Below, piece by piece: positions 31,070 to 39,366 of a stretch of DNA of 57,565 bases; the first letter of the stretch is position 1, and each line of letters opens with the position of its first letter. The translations under genes were made by a program, and so were the position numbers. The DNA is from Mesonia sp. (GTDB taxonomy: Bacteria; Bacteroidota; Bacteroidia; Flavobacteriales; Flavobacteriaceae). The notes beneath the pieces were generated by a model, which was not told where the DNA came from, made no database searches, and worked only from the letters and a program-made list of their open reading frames with translations. The stretch is from contig DTTX01000041.1 in the NCBI GenBank assembly GCA_012964435.1, positions 43,695 through 101,259 of the forward strand. The letters run 5' to 3'.

Positions 31070-31435
31070 CTACCTTCTAAAATGTGGAGATTGCGAAAGT
31101 TCAACATCGGTCACAAAATACTTGGTGTCTCCCCAAAAAATAAAAGTTCCAAAACGTTCGATGTAAGTAAGTTTCACGTATTCACCTTGGTATTCTTTTA
31201 ATTTTTCGATCACTTCATCATCTTGATCTAAAACCGAAAAACTAAAAATCTGAGCACCGCTAATCCCTTGGCTTATTTGTCCTTCCCAGGTTTTTACCAT
31301 CACACCACGATTACTAAATTTTATCAATTCTCCTGCGCGAGTTCCTTCACTATAAGGCACAAAATAGATAAATGCATAATAGGCGATGGCAATCGCTGCA
31401 ATACCCAATAAAACGTAAGCTAATATTTTTTTCAT
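31070..31435 (-). CDS. Small membrane-anchored protein, unknown function
   Basis: A 121-residue protein. One N-terminal transmembrane helix (about 4-25) precedes a soluble domain: VPYSEGTRAGELIKFSNRGVMVKTWEGQISQGISGAQIFSFSVLDQDD, ending LTYIERFGTFIFWGDTKYFVTDV. I recall homologues across flavobacteria sometimes labelled 6-phosphogluconate dehydrogenase, which this size and sequence do not support. Its ATG overlaps the rmuC stop by 4 bases, so the two are translationally coupled. Confidence 0.8.
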   Translation of the reverse strand: MKKILAYVLLGIAAIAIAYYAFIYFVPYSEGTRAGELIKFSNRGVMVKTWEGQISQGISGAQIFSFSVLDQDDEVIEKLKEYQGEYVKLTYIERFGTFIFWGDTKYFVTDVELSQSPHFRR

Positions 31436-32757
31436 GAGTCAATTTCGTTAATAGATTGGTCGATTAATTTCGGGTCTATTTGTTTGCTGGCTTTGGCACC
31501 AAGTTGTTTTAATTTTTCTACGCGTCTTACCAGATTTCCTTTTCCGGTAAGCTTTTTCATCGCTTTATCGTAACTATTTTGCACGGTGCCAATTTGATTA
31601 CCAACTTTTTTAAATTCTTCGGTCAGATTCACAAACGAATCGTATAAAGCGCCGGCTTGCGTAGCAATTTCAATAGCGTTTTGTTTTTGCTTTTCATTTT
31701 GCCACATACTATCGATGGTTTTTAAAACCGCCAATAAAGTGGTTGGCGTTACCAAAATAATATTTTTATCGAAAGCATCGCCGTAAAGTTGCGGATATTC
31801 GTTAGAAGCCACTGCAAAAGCTGCTTCAATAGGAATAAATAGCAACACAAAATCGGGACTTTCCATATCGTATAACTGATGGTAATTTTTCTTACTCAAC
31901 TCTTCCACACGATTTTTAACAGAAACAAGATGATTTTTAAGATGAAGTGGTTTCTGCGTTTCTTCAGTTTCGTTTACATAACGTTCGTAAGCATTGAGCG
32001 AAACTTTTGAGTCGATAATCATTTTTTTATCGCCCGGAAGTTCAATAATTACATCGGGCATTACACGTTTGCCTTCTTCTGTTCTAAAATTTTGCTGAAC
32101 AAAATACTCACTATTTTTCTGTAGACCGCTACGTTCTAAAACGCGCTCTAAGACAATTTCACCCCAATTTCCTTGCATTTTGGTATCGCCTTTTAAAGCT
32201 TTGGTGAGGTTGGTCGCTTCTTCGCTAATTTTTAGATTTTGCTCATTTAAAAATTGTAGCTGTTTACTTAATTCGGCATTGATCTTTACCGAATTCATAC
32301 TGTTTTTCTCTACTTTTTCTTCAAAAACTTTAATTTTTTCCTGAAGCGGATTCAAAATATGCTGGATATTCTCTTTATTCTGATTCGAGAATTTTTCTGA
32401 ATTCTGATCGAAAATTTTATGCGCTAAATTTTCAAACTCTTTCTGAAACTTTTCTTGCAACTGTTCAACTTCTTGTTTTTGCTCTTGGTTGCGTTGCTGA
32501 AGGTTTTCAAACTCTACATTTTTCCGCGTGAGTTCGTCTTTAAAAAAGTCTTTTTCATTCCGAAGCGAATCGCGTTCAGTTTTCACTTCTTGTAGATTTT
32601 TTTCTGAAGTTTCCCACTGAAGTTGGTAACTTGAGACTTCACTTTCTAAGCTTTTTTGTAGTGCTTGCTGCTTTAATTTTCCGAGACTTTTTCCAATAAA
32701 AATCCCAATGAAAAGCATCACTACTGCAATGACTCCGAAAATGATGTATTCTGTCAT
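31432..32757 (-). CDS. rmuC: DNA recombination protein RmuC
   Basis: A 441-residue protein. An N-terminal transmembrane helix (about 4-22) is followed by a long coiled coil (about 25-175) and the RmuC nuclease-like domain (about 185-420): MQGNWGEIVLERVLERSGLQKNSEYFVQQ, RVMPDVIIELPGDKKMIIDSKVSLNAYERYV, DFVLLFIPIEAAFAVA. The D-x(n)-D-S-K arrangement is the PD-(D/E)XK-type core. In E. coli RmuC limits inversions at short repeats, which may matter given the repeats around it. Confidence 0.94.
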   Translation of the reverse strand: MTEYIIFGVIAVVMLFIGIFIGKSLGKLKQQALQKSLESEVSSYQLQWETSEKNLQEVKTERDSLRNEKDFFKDELTRKNVEFENLQQRNQEQKQEVEQLQEKFQKEFENLAHKIFDQNSEKFSNQNKENIQHILNPLQEKIKVFEEKVEKNSMNSVKINAELSKQLQFLNEQNLKISEEATNLTKALKGDTKMQGNWGEIVLERVLERSGLQKNSEYFVQQNFRTEEGKRVMPDVIIELPGDKKMIIDSKVSLNAYERYVNETEETQKPLHLKNHLVSVKNRVEELSKKNYHQLYDMESPDFVLLFIPIEAAFAVASNEYPQLYGDAFDKNIILVTPTTLLAVLKTIDSMWQNEKQKQNAIEIATQAGALYDSFVNLTEEFKKVGNQIGTVQNSYDKAMKKLTGKGNLVRRVEKLKQLGAKASKQIDPKLIDQSINEIDS

Positions 32758-32834
32758 AAAAGTCTTTTTTCAAATGTACATAAAATTACTTCAGCAAAGG
32801 AGAGATTTATTCTAACGAACTTATAGTTCGCTGC

Positions 32835-32952
32835 GTCATTCCGTGCTTGACACGGAATTTTTTCATTATATTAAAGTACGAAAAAGGATGATGCGATGCT
32901 GAAATCGAAGATTCAACGCAGTTAATCAACACTTCGACAAGCTCAGTGTGAC
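32835..32952. repeat. Degenerate dispersed repeat with GTCA...TGAC ends
   Basis: It starts GTCATTCCGTGCTTGACACGGAA (inner hairpin TTCCGTG/CACGGAA) and ends CACTTCGACAAGCTCAGTGTGAC. On the minus strand it reads as the spurious peptides CHTELVEV and RVKHGMT, familiar from non-coding flavobacterial repeats. Related pieces lie at 30912-30934 and 34889-34919. It fills the gap between btuD and rmuC. Confidence 0.6.
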
Positions 32953-32966
32953 ATTTGGATAATATT

Positions 32967-33749
32967 CTACAAAACCCTAAAACTTTTACTGGCAGCATCA
33001 AATTCAACTAAATCTTTTGGGAAAAGTTCTTGAAGCAGATTGCTTTTAATTAATTCTTCCGGAGTTTTTTGAATGATCTTTCCTTGATTCACTAAAATAA
33101 TTTGATCACATAATTGCAGCGCCAGATTAATTTCGTGCGTAGCAAACACAATCGCTTTTTTGGTTTTTCGAGTAAGTTTTTTCAAAAGTTGAAGCACAAA
33201 AATTTTATGATATAAATCTAAATGTGTCGTAGGTTCATCTAAAAAAATGAGCGGAGTTTCTTGCGCAATTGCTCTAGCTAGAAATACTTTTTGTAACTGT
33301 CCGTCGCTTAAACTTCCGCACTTGCGTTGGGATTTATCGGTTATTTCTAATAGTTCTAAAGCTTTTTGAACGGCTTTTTTATCTTCCGAAGATAATTGTC
33401 CTAACCAATTGGTATAAGGTTGTCTTCCTAGTGCAACTAATTCTTCCACCGAAAGGTTTTGAGAGAAATGCGTTTCGGTAAGTACAATGCTAATAAGTTC
33501 AGAAAGTTCTTGCACAGCAATATCTTTTAAGCTTTTTTGCTGGATCGAAACTTTCCCTGAAAGCGGATCTAAATTTCCGGTCAATGTTTTTAGAAGTGTC
33601 GATTTTCCTGAACCATTAATTCCGATAACAGCCACCAATTCCGCAGCATTTATTTCAACTGAAATTTCTTCAGCCACAATTTTATCGGCATAACCAATAG
33701 CGAGTTCTTGTGCTTGAAGAATTGGTTTTATTTCAGTTTCTTTTATCAT
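32967..33749 (-). CDS. btuD: Cobalamin/siderophore ABC transporter ATP-binding protein (BtuD-like)
   Basis: A 260-residue ABC ATPase. The Walker A motif is GINGSGKS (43-50), the signature SLSDGQLQKV, Walker B LIFLDEPTTHLD, and the switch histidine is in FATHEINLAL. The FecE/BtuD subfamily assignment rests on similarity and context: btuC lies 57 bases upstream, btuF further up, and a cobalamin riboswitch with btuB and btuG across the divergent gap. It powers import from the periplasm to the cytoplasm. Confidence 0.88.
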   Translation of the reverse strand: MIKETEIKPILQAQELAIGYADKIVAEEISVEINAAELVAVIGINGSGKSTLLKTLTGNLDPLSGKVSIQQKSLKDIAVQELSELISIVLTETHFSQNLSVEELVALGRQPYTNWLGQLSSEDKKAVQKALELLEITDKSQRKCGSLSDGQLQKVFLARAIAQETPLIFLDEPTTHLDLYHKIFVLQLLKKLTRKTKKAIVFATHEINLALQLCDQIILVNQGKIIQKTPEELIKSNLLQELFPKDLVEFDAASKSFRVL

Positions 33750-33806
33750 ATCATCTTTTTAAAAGTTCCTTTTCTAATTAAGGAAAGGTGCCAAAGGCGG
33801 AAAGGT

Positions 33807-34829
33807 TTAAAAATACAATTTCTTTTTTCTCACTAATAACCAAATTACTACCGGAGCGCCGATTAAAGAGGTAATCGCGTTGATGGGCAAAGTAAGATTA
33901 CTTCCCGGAAGTTGCGCAATACTGTCGCAAATAAGCATTAAAATTGCTCCGCCTAAAGCGACCGCCGGAAACAACACTAAATGATTACTCTTGGTAATGA
34001 CCTGTCGAACCAAATGCGGAACCGCCAAACCAATAAAAGCGATCGGTCCGGCAAAAGCAGTGATGCTTCCGGCCAATAATCCGGTAGCGAGAATCACCAA
34101 AATTCTATTTTGTTTTAAATTGGTTCCTAAACTTTTGGCATATTTTTCACCTAAAAGAAGTGCGTTTAGGTTTTTGATACAGAAAATTGAAATGATCACT
34201 CCCGTTAACCAAAAAATAGCGAGAATGAAAACTTCTTGCCAAGCTAAATTACCTAAGCTGCCAAACGACCAAAAAATATATTTCTGTAAAGATTCTGACG
34301 GACTAAAATAGGAGAGTACGCTTACTACGGCTGATGTTAGACTTGCAAACATAAGTCCGATAATTAATAACGCCATCGTGTCTTTTACTCGAAATGAAGT
34401 TGCTAAAACTGCCAGTAAAACTAATATGCTACCTAAACTTGCTGCGATTACCAAGGTAAATTTCGAAAGAAATAAAGTAGAGAAAACGCCACCAAAAACC
34501 GCTCCGCCTAAAATGACGATCGCAACACCCAAACTTGCGCCACTGCTTAAACCTAATACATAAGGTCCTGCTAACGGATTGCGAAATAAAGTTTGCATTA
34601 ACAATCCGCTTAAGGCCAAACCAGAACCTACTAAAACAGCAGTGATGGCTTTTGGTAAACGATAATCGAGAATTATGTATCGCCAAGTTCCTTTTTCAAC
34701 TTCCGCATTAAAAAAACTTGCTAGAATATCTTTTAACGGGATCGTCACTGAACCTAAACTAATATTGAGCATTAGTAAAACCAGCAGTAGCAGTAAACCA
34801 CTTAAAAGATATAGCGATGTTTTTTGCAT
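33807..34829 (-). CDS. btuC: Cobalamin-type ABC transporter permease (BtuC/FecCD family)
   Basis: A 340-residue FecCD-family permease with about ten transmembrane helices. Typical segments are YRLPKAITAVLVGSGLALSGLLMQTLFRNPLAGPYVLGLSSGASLGVA and FAGPIAFIGLAVPHLVRQV, the latter being the coupling-helix region that contacts the ATPase. FecCD permeases carry cobalamin, heme or siderophores; the riboswitch-linked btuB/btuG cluster argues for cobalamin. It lies between btuF and btuD. Confidence 0.9.
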   Translation of the reverse strand: MQKTSLYLLSGLLLLLVLLMLNISLGSVTIPLKDILASFFNAEVEKGTWRYIILDYRLPKAITAVLVGSGLALSGLLMQTLFRNPLAGPYVLGLSSGASLGVAIVILGGAVFGGVFSTLFLSKFTLVIAASLGSILVLLAVLATSFRVKDTMALLIIGLMFASLTSAVVSVLSYFSPSESLQKYIFWSFGSLGNLAWQEVFILAIFWLTGVIISIFCIKNLNALLLGEKYAKSLGTNLKQNRILVILATGLLAGSITAFAGPIAFIGLAVPHLVRQVITKSNHLVLFPAVALGGAILMLICDSIAQLPGSNLTLPINAITSLIGAPVVIWLLVRKKKLYF

Positions 34830-34888
34830 TTAGCGAAGGTAAATATTTTAGAGTTTATTGTTTGTAAATCGTAATAATTTTGAATTTG

Positions 34889-34919
34889 GTCATACGGAGT
34901 TAATCAAGTTCAGGGTGAC
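34889..34919. repeat. Fragment of a GTCA...TGAC-ended dispersed repeat
   Basis: Reads GTCATACGGAGT, then AATCAAGTTCAGGGTGAC. It is similar in layout to the repeat at 32835-32952 and lies between btuF and btuC. Confidence 0.4.
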
Positions 34920-34926
34920 AAAGAAC

Positions 34927-36069
34927 TTACTCCAAAGCTTTAAAAAAAGTGGTTTCGTAATTGGTTAGTAATTCCGGATGAAAGATTTTAATGAGATCTT
35001 TTAAAACAAGATCTGGGCGCTGCGGAGCTAATTCGTAATACAAAACACCACCGGTTTCTCCTTTAACACCGGCAAAACTGTAAATTTTTTGTTGCTGAAA
35101 AGCGTTGAATTCTTGATAATGTTCAGAAGCATTTTGCATTTGCTCGTAACTGGTAAAACTTCCCGGAGCGATCCAAAAATCGGCATTTTGAGCTTTATCA
35201 AGCACACTTTCAAAAGCGGCAGAAATACTACCATTTCCGTTGGTTTCAGCGTAAAGATAATTGGCTTTCGCATCTTTTATAAATTGAGCTTGCCAAGAAT
35301 TTCCGTAGGGTAAATACCAAACATCTTTGTACATCGATCCCGCTAAAACGCTAGGCTGGTTTTCGGCTTGTTGCGCTAATTTTTTTGCGGAAAGATATTC
35401 TTGTTCAATCTCAGTAAAAATTTCTTCAGCTTTTTGTTCTTGGTTATAAAATGCTCCAAAAAATTTGATCCATTCAGCTTTTCCTAGCGGATCAGTTTCT
35501 GTCCAATCGCCATTGTAAACCACCGGAATTCCACTTTTGTTAACGGTTTCGAAAGTTTTATTGCCGCCTTCTACAGCAAAACCGATCACCACATCAGGAT
35601 TTAGATTCAGTAATACTTCCGTATTGGTATGCTCGTTTTCGCCGATTTCTTCCACTTTTCCTTTTTGAATTAAATCTCTCGTTTTTTTAGATGAAATATA
35701 ATCGAGATGCGGAAAACCAATTAAGGTGTTTTCTTGTCCTAAACTCTCTAAAGATGGGATGTGCGTGGTCGAAGTCACCACAATTTTTTTGATAGGAATC
35801 GTTACTTTTTGATCGAATTGAAGTGTGTCGGGAAGTGTTACATTTTTTTCAGCCAAAACATAAGTGAATTCTTTTTCAGCTTTTGGCCAAGGAGAGTTGA
35901 CTTTTACAATTTTAAAATCTTCAAAGTTGGTGATGCTAAAACCTTCTGCGTAAGAGATTTCAACAGTTTCAGCCTTAGCATGAGTTGAAGTTTTAGAAGA
36001 GGTGTTTTTCGGTTGTTCTTTACAATTATACAGTAAAATTAAAGCGAAAAGGAAGCCTATTTTTTTCAT
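34927..36069 (-). CDS. btuF: Periplasmic cobalamin-binding lipoprotein (BtuF-like)
   Basis: A 380-residue class III (helical-linker) binding protein. The lipobox LLYNC lipidates Cys16; CKEQPKN is not a surface-export signal, so it sits in the periplasm. The core KKIVVTSTTHIPSLESLGQENTLIGFPHLDYISS and NTEVLLNLNPDVVIGFAVEGG is the FepB/BtuF pattern, and DWTETDPLGKAEWIKFFGAFYNQEQKAEEIF the helical linker. It would hand ligand to BtuC. It is the first gene of the minus-strand btuFCD unit and divergent from the riboswitch-btuB unit. Confidence 0.88.
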   Translation of the reverse strand: MKKIGFLFALILLYNCKEQPKNTSSKTSTHAKAETVEISYAEGFSITNFEDFKIVKVNSPWPKAEKEFTYVLAEKNVTLPDTLQFDQKVTIPIKKIVVTSTTHIPSLESLGQENTLIGFPHLDYISSKKTRDLIQKGKVEEIGENEHTNTEVLLNLNPDVVIGFAVEGGNKTFETVNKSGIPVVYNGDWTETDPLGKAEWIKFFGAFYNQEQKAEEIFTEIEQEYLSAKKLAQQAENQPSVLAGSMYKDVWYLPYGNSWQAQFIKDAKANYLYAETNGNGSISAAFESVLDKAQNADFWIAPGSFTSYEQMQNASEHYQEFNAFQQQKIYSFAGVKGETGGVLYYELAPQRPDLVLKDLIKIFHPELLTNYETTFFKALE

Positions 36070-36094
36070 TGGTATAAAAATTGGTTTTCGCGCA

Positions 36095-36102
36095 CAAAAG
36101 TA
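36095..36102 (-). promoter_or_regulatory. -10 box of btuFCD
   Basis: On the minus strand TACTTTTG (36102-36095) matches TAnnTTTG, 26 bases before the btuF start. The leader is too short for a riboswitch, so btuFCD is not obviously under the cobalamin aptamer. Confidence 0.55.
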
Positions 36103-36143
36103 AGATTATTTCAATTAAAGTTAGAAAATGCTGAAGAAATGTT

Positions 36144-36151
36144 TATTTTCG
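36144..36151 (+). promoter_or_regulatory. Possible -10 box of the btuB transcript
   Basis: TATTTTCG differs from TAnnTTTG at one position and lies just before the cobalamin aptamer, where a promoter is expected. Confidence 0.4.
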
Positions 36152-36171
36152 CAGCGAAATTGGTTGATTGC

Positions 36172-36352
36172 TGAAAATATTTCAGTCATCATTAAAAGGG
36201 AATCAGGTGATTCTTTGTGAAAAAACCTGAGCTGTTCCCGCAACTGTAAGCTTCGTCTGAAAAGATGCTTGTGGTAAAACTTCAAAAAATCCACTGTCGA
36301 AAGATGGGAAGGAAGACCACAAGACGCGAGCCAGGAGACCTGCCAGTTTGTA
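36172..36352 (+). ncRNA. Cobalamin riboswitch aptamer
   Basis: The conserved core is readable: AGGGAATCAGGTG, then CTGAGCTGTTCCCGCAACTGTAAG, then CCACTG, GGGAAGG and the B12 box GCGAGCCAGGAGACCTGCC (36326-36344), in the order and spacing of the AdoCbl-type element. It lies directly upstream of btuB, where it should repress when cobalamin is plentiful. The 3' platform (36360-36392) contains AGGTCTCTGG (36380-36389), which can pair with the B12 box. The 5' edge is approximate. Confidence 0.95.
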
Positions 36353-36392
36353 ACTAAAATCTAAAGACTTTCGGGTAAAAGGTCTCTGGTGA

Positions 36393-38219
36393 ATGAAACA
36401 TTTTATACGCTACATTTTATTTTTAGGGGTGTTAAACTCGGCATTCTCCCAAACAGATTCAATCACTGTTTTGGAAGAAGTTTTGGTGATCCCGACGAAG
36501 TTGAAAGAATTTTCAACCGGACAAACTTTGACAAGTTTGCAAGATTCGTTGTTGCTTCAAAACAAGCCTTCGTTAATTTCTGCCTTAAATTTTAATATGC
36601 CCATCTATTTTAAAGAAAATGGTTTGGGAATGGTGGCTTCGCCGTCTTTTAGAGGAACCAATGCTTCACAAACCGCCGTGTTATGGAACGGAATTAACAT
36701 AAATTCTCGTTTTAACGGGCAAACCGATTTTAATACAATAAATACCGGAAGTTACGATGCGATCAATATTCGTGGCGGTGGCGGAAGTGTGATCTACGGT
36801 ACCGGAGCCATTGGTGGAACGGTGCATTTGTCGAATAATATTGAATTTGAAAAACAGTTTAAAAATCGTATTTATTTAAGTTATGGCAGTTTTAATACTT
36901 ACGATGCGCGCTATCAATTAACTGCAGCCGAGAAAAATTGGAGCACCAAAATCTCTTTCAGTAGAAATCAATCAGACAACGATTTTGAGTATATCGATGC
37001 TGATCGAAAAAACTTAAATGGAGACTTTTATAACAACAGTTTAAATGCAGTTTTCGGTTATCAATTTCATAAAAATAACACGTTGAAATTTTACAGCGAA
37101 GTGTTTGAAAGCGAACGCCATTTTTCACTCATTCGACCTTCGGAAAATAGAACGAAATATGAAGACGTAAGTCTGAAAAACTTGTTGGAGTGGGAAGTAA
37201 GCGGTAAAAAAATTACTTCAATCGCTCGGGTAGCTTATTTAAAAGAAGAATATAAATATTTCCCAAACATTGAAACTGAATCTTTCACTTTTGGCGAAGC
37301 AAATACGGTGATCGGGAAATATGATTTTAGTTATCAATTTTCAAAAAAAATAAAACTAAATGCCATTCTTTCGCACGAATATACCGATGGTGAAGGTTCG
37401 AGTATTCCGCAGAATGAGCGTAATATTTCTTCTGGAGCTTTATTGTTGAAGCATTTGGTGAATGAGAAATGGGCATATGAAATCGCTGCCAGAAAAGAGT
37501 TGACGAACGATTATGAAAGTCCGTTGCTATTTAGTTTTGGTACCGGTTACAGCTTTACCGATTTCTACAAATTAAAGCTGAATGTCTCTAAAAATTTTAG
37601 AATTCCAACTTATAACGATCTGTATTGGGCGACTGGCGGAAATCCCGATCTAGCTGCAGAAGAAGCGATGCAATATGAATTAGGTAATGAAATTCAATTC
37701 AGTAATTTTAAAATGACGCTGACCGGTTACTACAACGATATTCAGCAAATGATCAATTGGGTTCCCGGGAATAACGGTTATTGGACACCCAGAAATATTG
37801 ATGAAGTAGCAACTTACGGTGCAGAATTTCTACTGAATTATAAAAAACAATTCGATCGTCATCTTTTAGCAGTAAATGGAACTTATTCATACACCGTTTC
37901 AGAAAATAAAATTACCGAAAAACAATTGATCTACGTGCCTTATCATAAAGTCACGGGATCTGTTTATTACGCATTTCAAGATCTGTTTATAGAAACGCAA
38001 GCTTTGTATAATGGAGAAGTTTTTACGAGAAGTGATAACAATCCGCGCTATAATTTAGATGCTTATTGGCTTTGGAATGCCGGTTTAGGCTATCATATTT
38101 CAAAAAATTTTACGCTTGGCGGGAAGGTGAGAAACCTGCTTAATAGCGATTATCAAAATGTAGAAGACCGGCGAATGCCGGGAACTAATTATACTATTTA
38201 TTTAACCCTTAATTTTTAA
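36393..38219 (+). CDS. btuB: TonB-dependent cobalamin receptor (BtuB-like)
   Basis: A 608-residue outer-membrane receptor. The signal peptide ends AFSQ (about residue 20). A TonB-box-like and plug region follows (EEVLVIPTKLKEF, MVASPSFRGTNASQTAVLWNGININ, NIRGGGGSVIYGTGAIGGTVHL), then a 22-strand barrel ending NYTIYLTLNF. At ~600 residues it matches BtuB rather than the ~1000-residue SusC class, and no carboxypeptidase-like N-domain is present. The riboswitch upstream and BtuG downstream fix the substrate as cobalamin. btuG starts 3 bases after the stop. Confidence 0.94.
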   Translation: MKHFIRYILFLGVLNSAFSQTDSITVLEEVLVIPTKLKEFSTGQTLTSLQDSLLLQNKPSLISALNFNMPIYFKENGLGMVASPSFRGTNASQTAVLWNGININSRFNGQTDFNTINTGSYDAINIRGGGGSVIYGTGAIGGTVHLSNNIEFEKQFKNRIYLSYGSFNTYDARYQLTAAEKNWSTKISFSRNQSDNDFEYIDADRKNLNGDFYNNSLNAVFGYQFHKNNTLKFYSEVFESERHFSLIRPSENRTKYEDVSLKNLLEWEVSGKKITSIARVAYLKEEYKYFPNIETESFTFGEANTVIGKYDFSYQFSKKIKLNAILSHEYTDGEGSSIPQNERNISSGALLLKHLVNEKWAYEIAARKELTNDYESPLLFSFGTGYSFTDFYKLKLNVSKNFRIPTYNDLYWATGGNPDLAAEEAMQYELGNEIQFSNFKMTLTGYYNDIQQMINWVPGNNGYWTPRNIDEVATYGAEFLLNYKKQFDRHLLAVNGTYSYTVSENKITEKQLIYVPYHKVTGSVYYAFQDLFIETQALYNGEVFTRSDNNPRYNLDAYWLWNAGLGYHISKNFTLGGKVRNLLNSDYQNVEDRRMPGTNYTIYLTLNF

Positions 38220-38222
38220 AAC

Positions 38223-39275
38223 ATGAAACTAACCAAATTTTTAATGGGAGCCTTTATTGGTTCAATTTTATTAAGCGCTTGTAGCGATGATGATCATTTT
38301 ACAGAAGAAGTAAACGAGCCACTTGGTGCTTACGATAACGGATTTTTAGTTCTGAACGAAGGAGGAACAGGAACCGTAACTTACATCAGCGAAGATTTAC
38401 AAACGAGTGAACAAGCTATTTATCAAGCTGTAAATAGTGGTGACGATATTGGAGCTTACGCGCAATCGATCTTTTTTGATGACGATCTTGCGTATATTAT
38501 TTCTAACGGTTCTAACTTAATTACCGTAGTAAATCGTTATACGTTTGAATTAGTTGGGATTGTTGATAGTGGTTTAAATGTACCGCGTTACGGAGTTGTA
38601 GAAAACGGAAAAGCTTATGTAACTAATCAAGCAGATTTTTCAACTAACGAAGACGATTATGTTGCCGTTATCAATTTACAAAGTTTAGAAGTTGAACAAA
38701 CTGTCGTTATTGGGGATGCTGTAGAATTTATTGAAGAAGAAGACGGTTTACTTTATATTCAGAATGCAACTTATGGAACAGGAAATCATATTTCTGTATT
38801 TAACCCGACTACAAATCAGGTTGAAAATACGTTAACTACTGCCGATCAATTAAATTCTTTTGAGATCGAAGACGGGATCATTTATGCATTAAGCGCAAAC
38901 TCTATACAGCGTTACAATATAAATTCATTAGAAATGATTAGTGCGGTAGATTTTAGTTTTGGTACACAAGAAAATCCACTTTCTGCTGCTAATTTAGATA
39001 TTGAAGATGATCAAATTTACTTTACAGTTTCAAATTCAGTTTACACTATGGGAATAAATGCTGAAGAAGCTCCGGAAGATGCAGTTTTAACTTATAACTC
39101 AAATTCTGCTTATGGAGTAATGTATGGTTTTGAGGTGGAAGATAACCGTATTTACATTGCCGATGGTGGCGATTTTGCATCAGATAGTTTTGTAGAAGTT
39201 TATGACCTTCAAGGTAATTTATTAAATAATATTACCGTTGGAGTGGGGCCTAATGGTTTTTATTTTAATGACTAA
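38223..39275 (+). CDS. btuG: Surface cobalamin-binding beta-propeller lipoprotein (BtuG-like)
   Basis: A 350-residue YncE/DUF5074-like protein. The lipobox LSAC (Cys20) is followed by SDDDHF, matching the flavobacterial acidic lipoprotein export signal, so it should face the outside. The body is a seven-bladed propeller of repeats such as AYIISNGSNLITVVNRYTFELVG and GKAYVTNQADFSTNEDDYVAVINLQSLE. BtuG of Bacteroides binds B12 tightly and caps BtuB; the location 3 bases after btuB under a cobalamin riboswitch supports the same job here. Assignment rests on architecture and context; sequence identity was not measured. Confidence 0.85.
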   Translation: MKLTKFLMGAFIGSILLSACSDDDHFTEEVNEPLGAYDNGFLVLNEGGTGTVTYISEDLQTSEQAIYQAVNSGDDIGAYAQSIFFDDDLAYIISNGSNLITVVNRYTFELVGIVDSGLNVPRYGVVENGKAYVTNQADFSTNEDDYVAVINLQSLEVEQTVVIGDAVEFIEEEDGLLYIQNATYGTGNHISVFNPTTNQVENTLTTADQLNSFEIEDGIIYALSANSIQRYNINSLEMISAVDFSFGTQENPLSAANLDIEDDQIYFTVSNSVYTMGINAEEAPEDAVLTYNSNSAYGVMYGFEVEDNRIYIADGGDFASDSFVEVYDLQGNLLNNITVGVGPNGFYFND

Positions 39276-39314
39276 TACTTTGAAGTAAATAGGTGCTTTT
39301 GAGTTAAGCACAAA

Positions 39315-39343
39315 AAAACTCCCGATGATAATTCGGGAGTTTT
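39315..39343. terminator. Bidirectional terminator between btuG and the S41 peptidase
   Basis: Stem AAAACTCCCGA / TCGGGAGTTTT with a 7-base loop and T runs on both strands, between two convergent genes. Confidence 0.92.
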
Positions 39344-39366
39344 GTATTTTATAGGGTACTGAAAAA

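Noticed and set aside
31070-31435. 6-phosphogluconate dehydrogenase label used for similar proteins
   Set aside because: At 121 residues with a membrane anchor and no NADP motif it cannot be that enzyme.
32807-33007. 66-codon minus-strand frame containing HTELVEV and RVKHGMT
   Set aside because: These peptides are translations of a non-coding dispersed repeat; the frame also overlaps btuD.
36389-36595. 68-codon plus-strand frame beginning four bases before btuB
   Set aside because: It is an out-of-frame shadow of the btuB 5' end.
38223-39275. Naming the propeller simply as a YncE-like protein
   Set aside because: Placement after riboswitch and btuB with a surface-export signal makes BtuG the better call.
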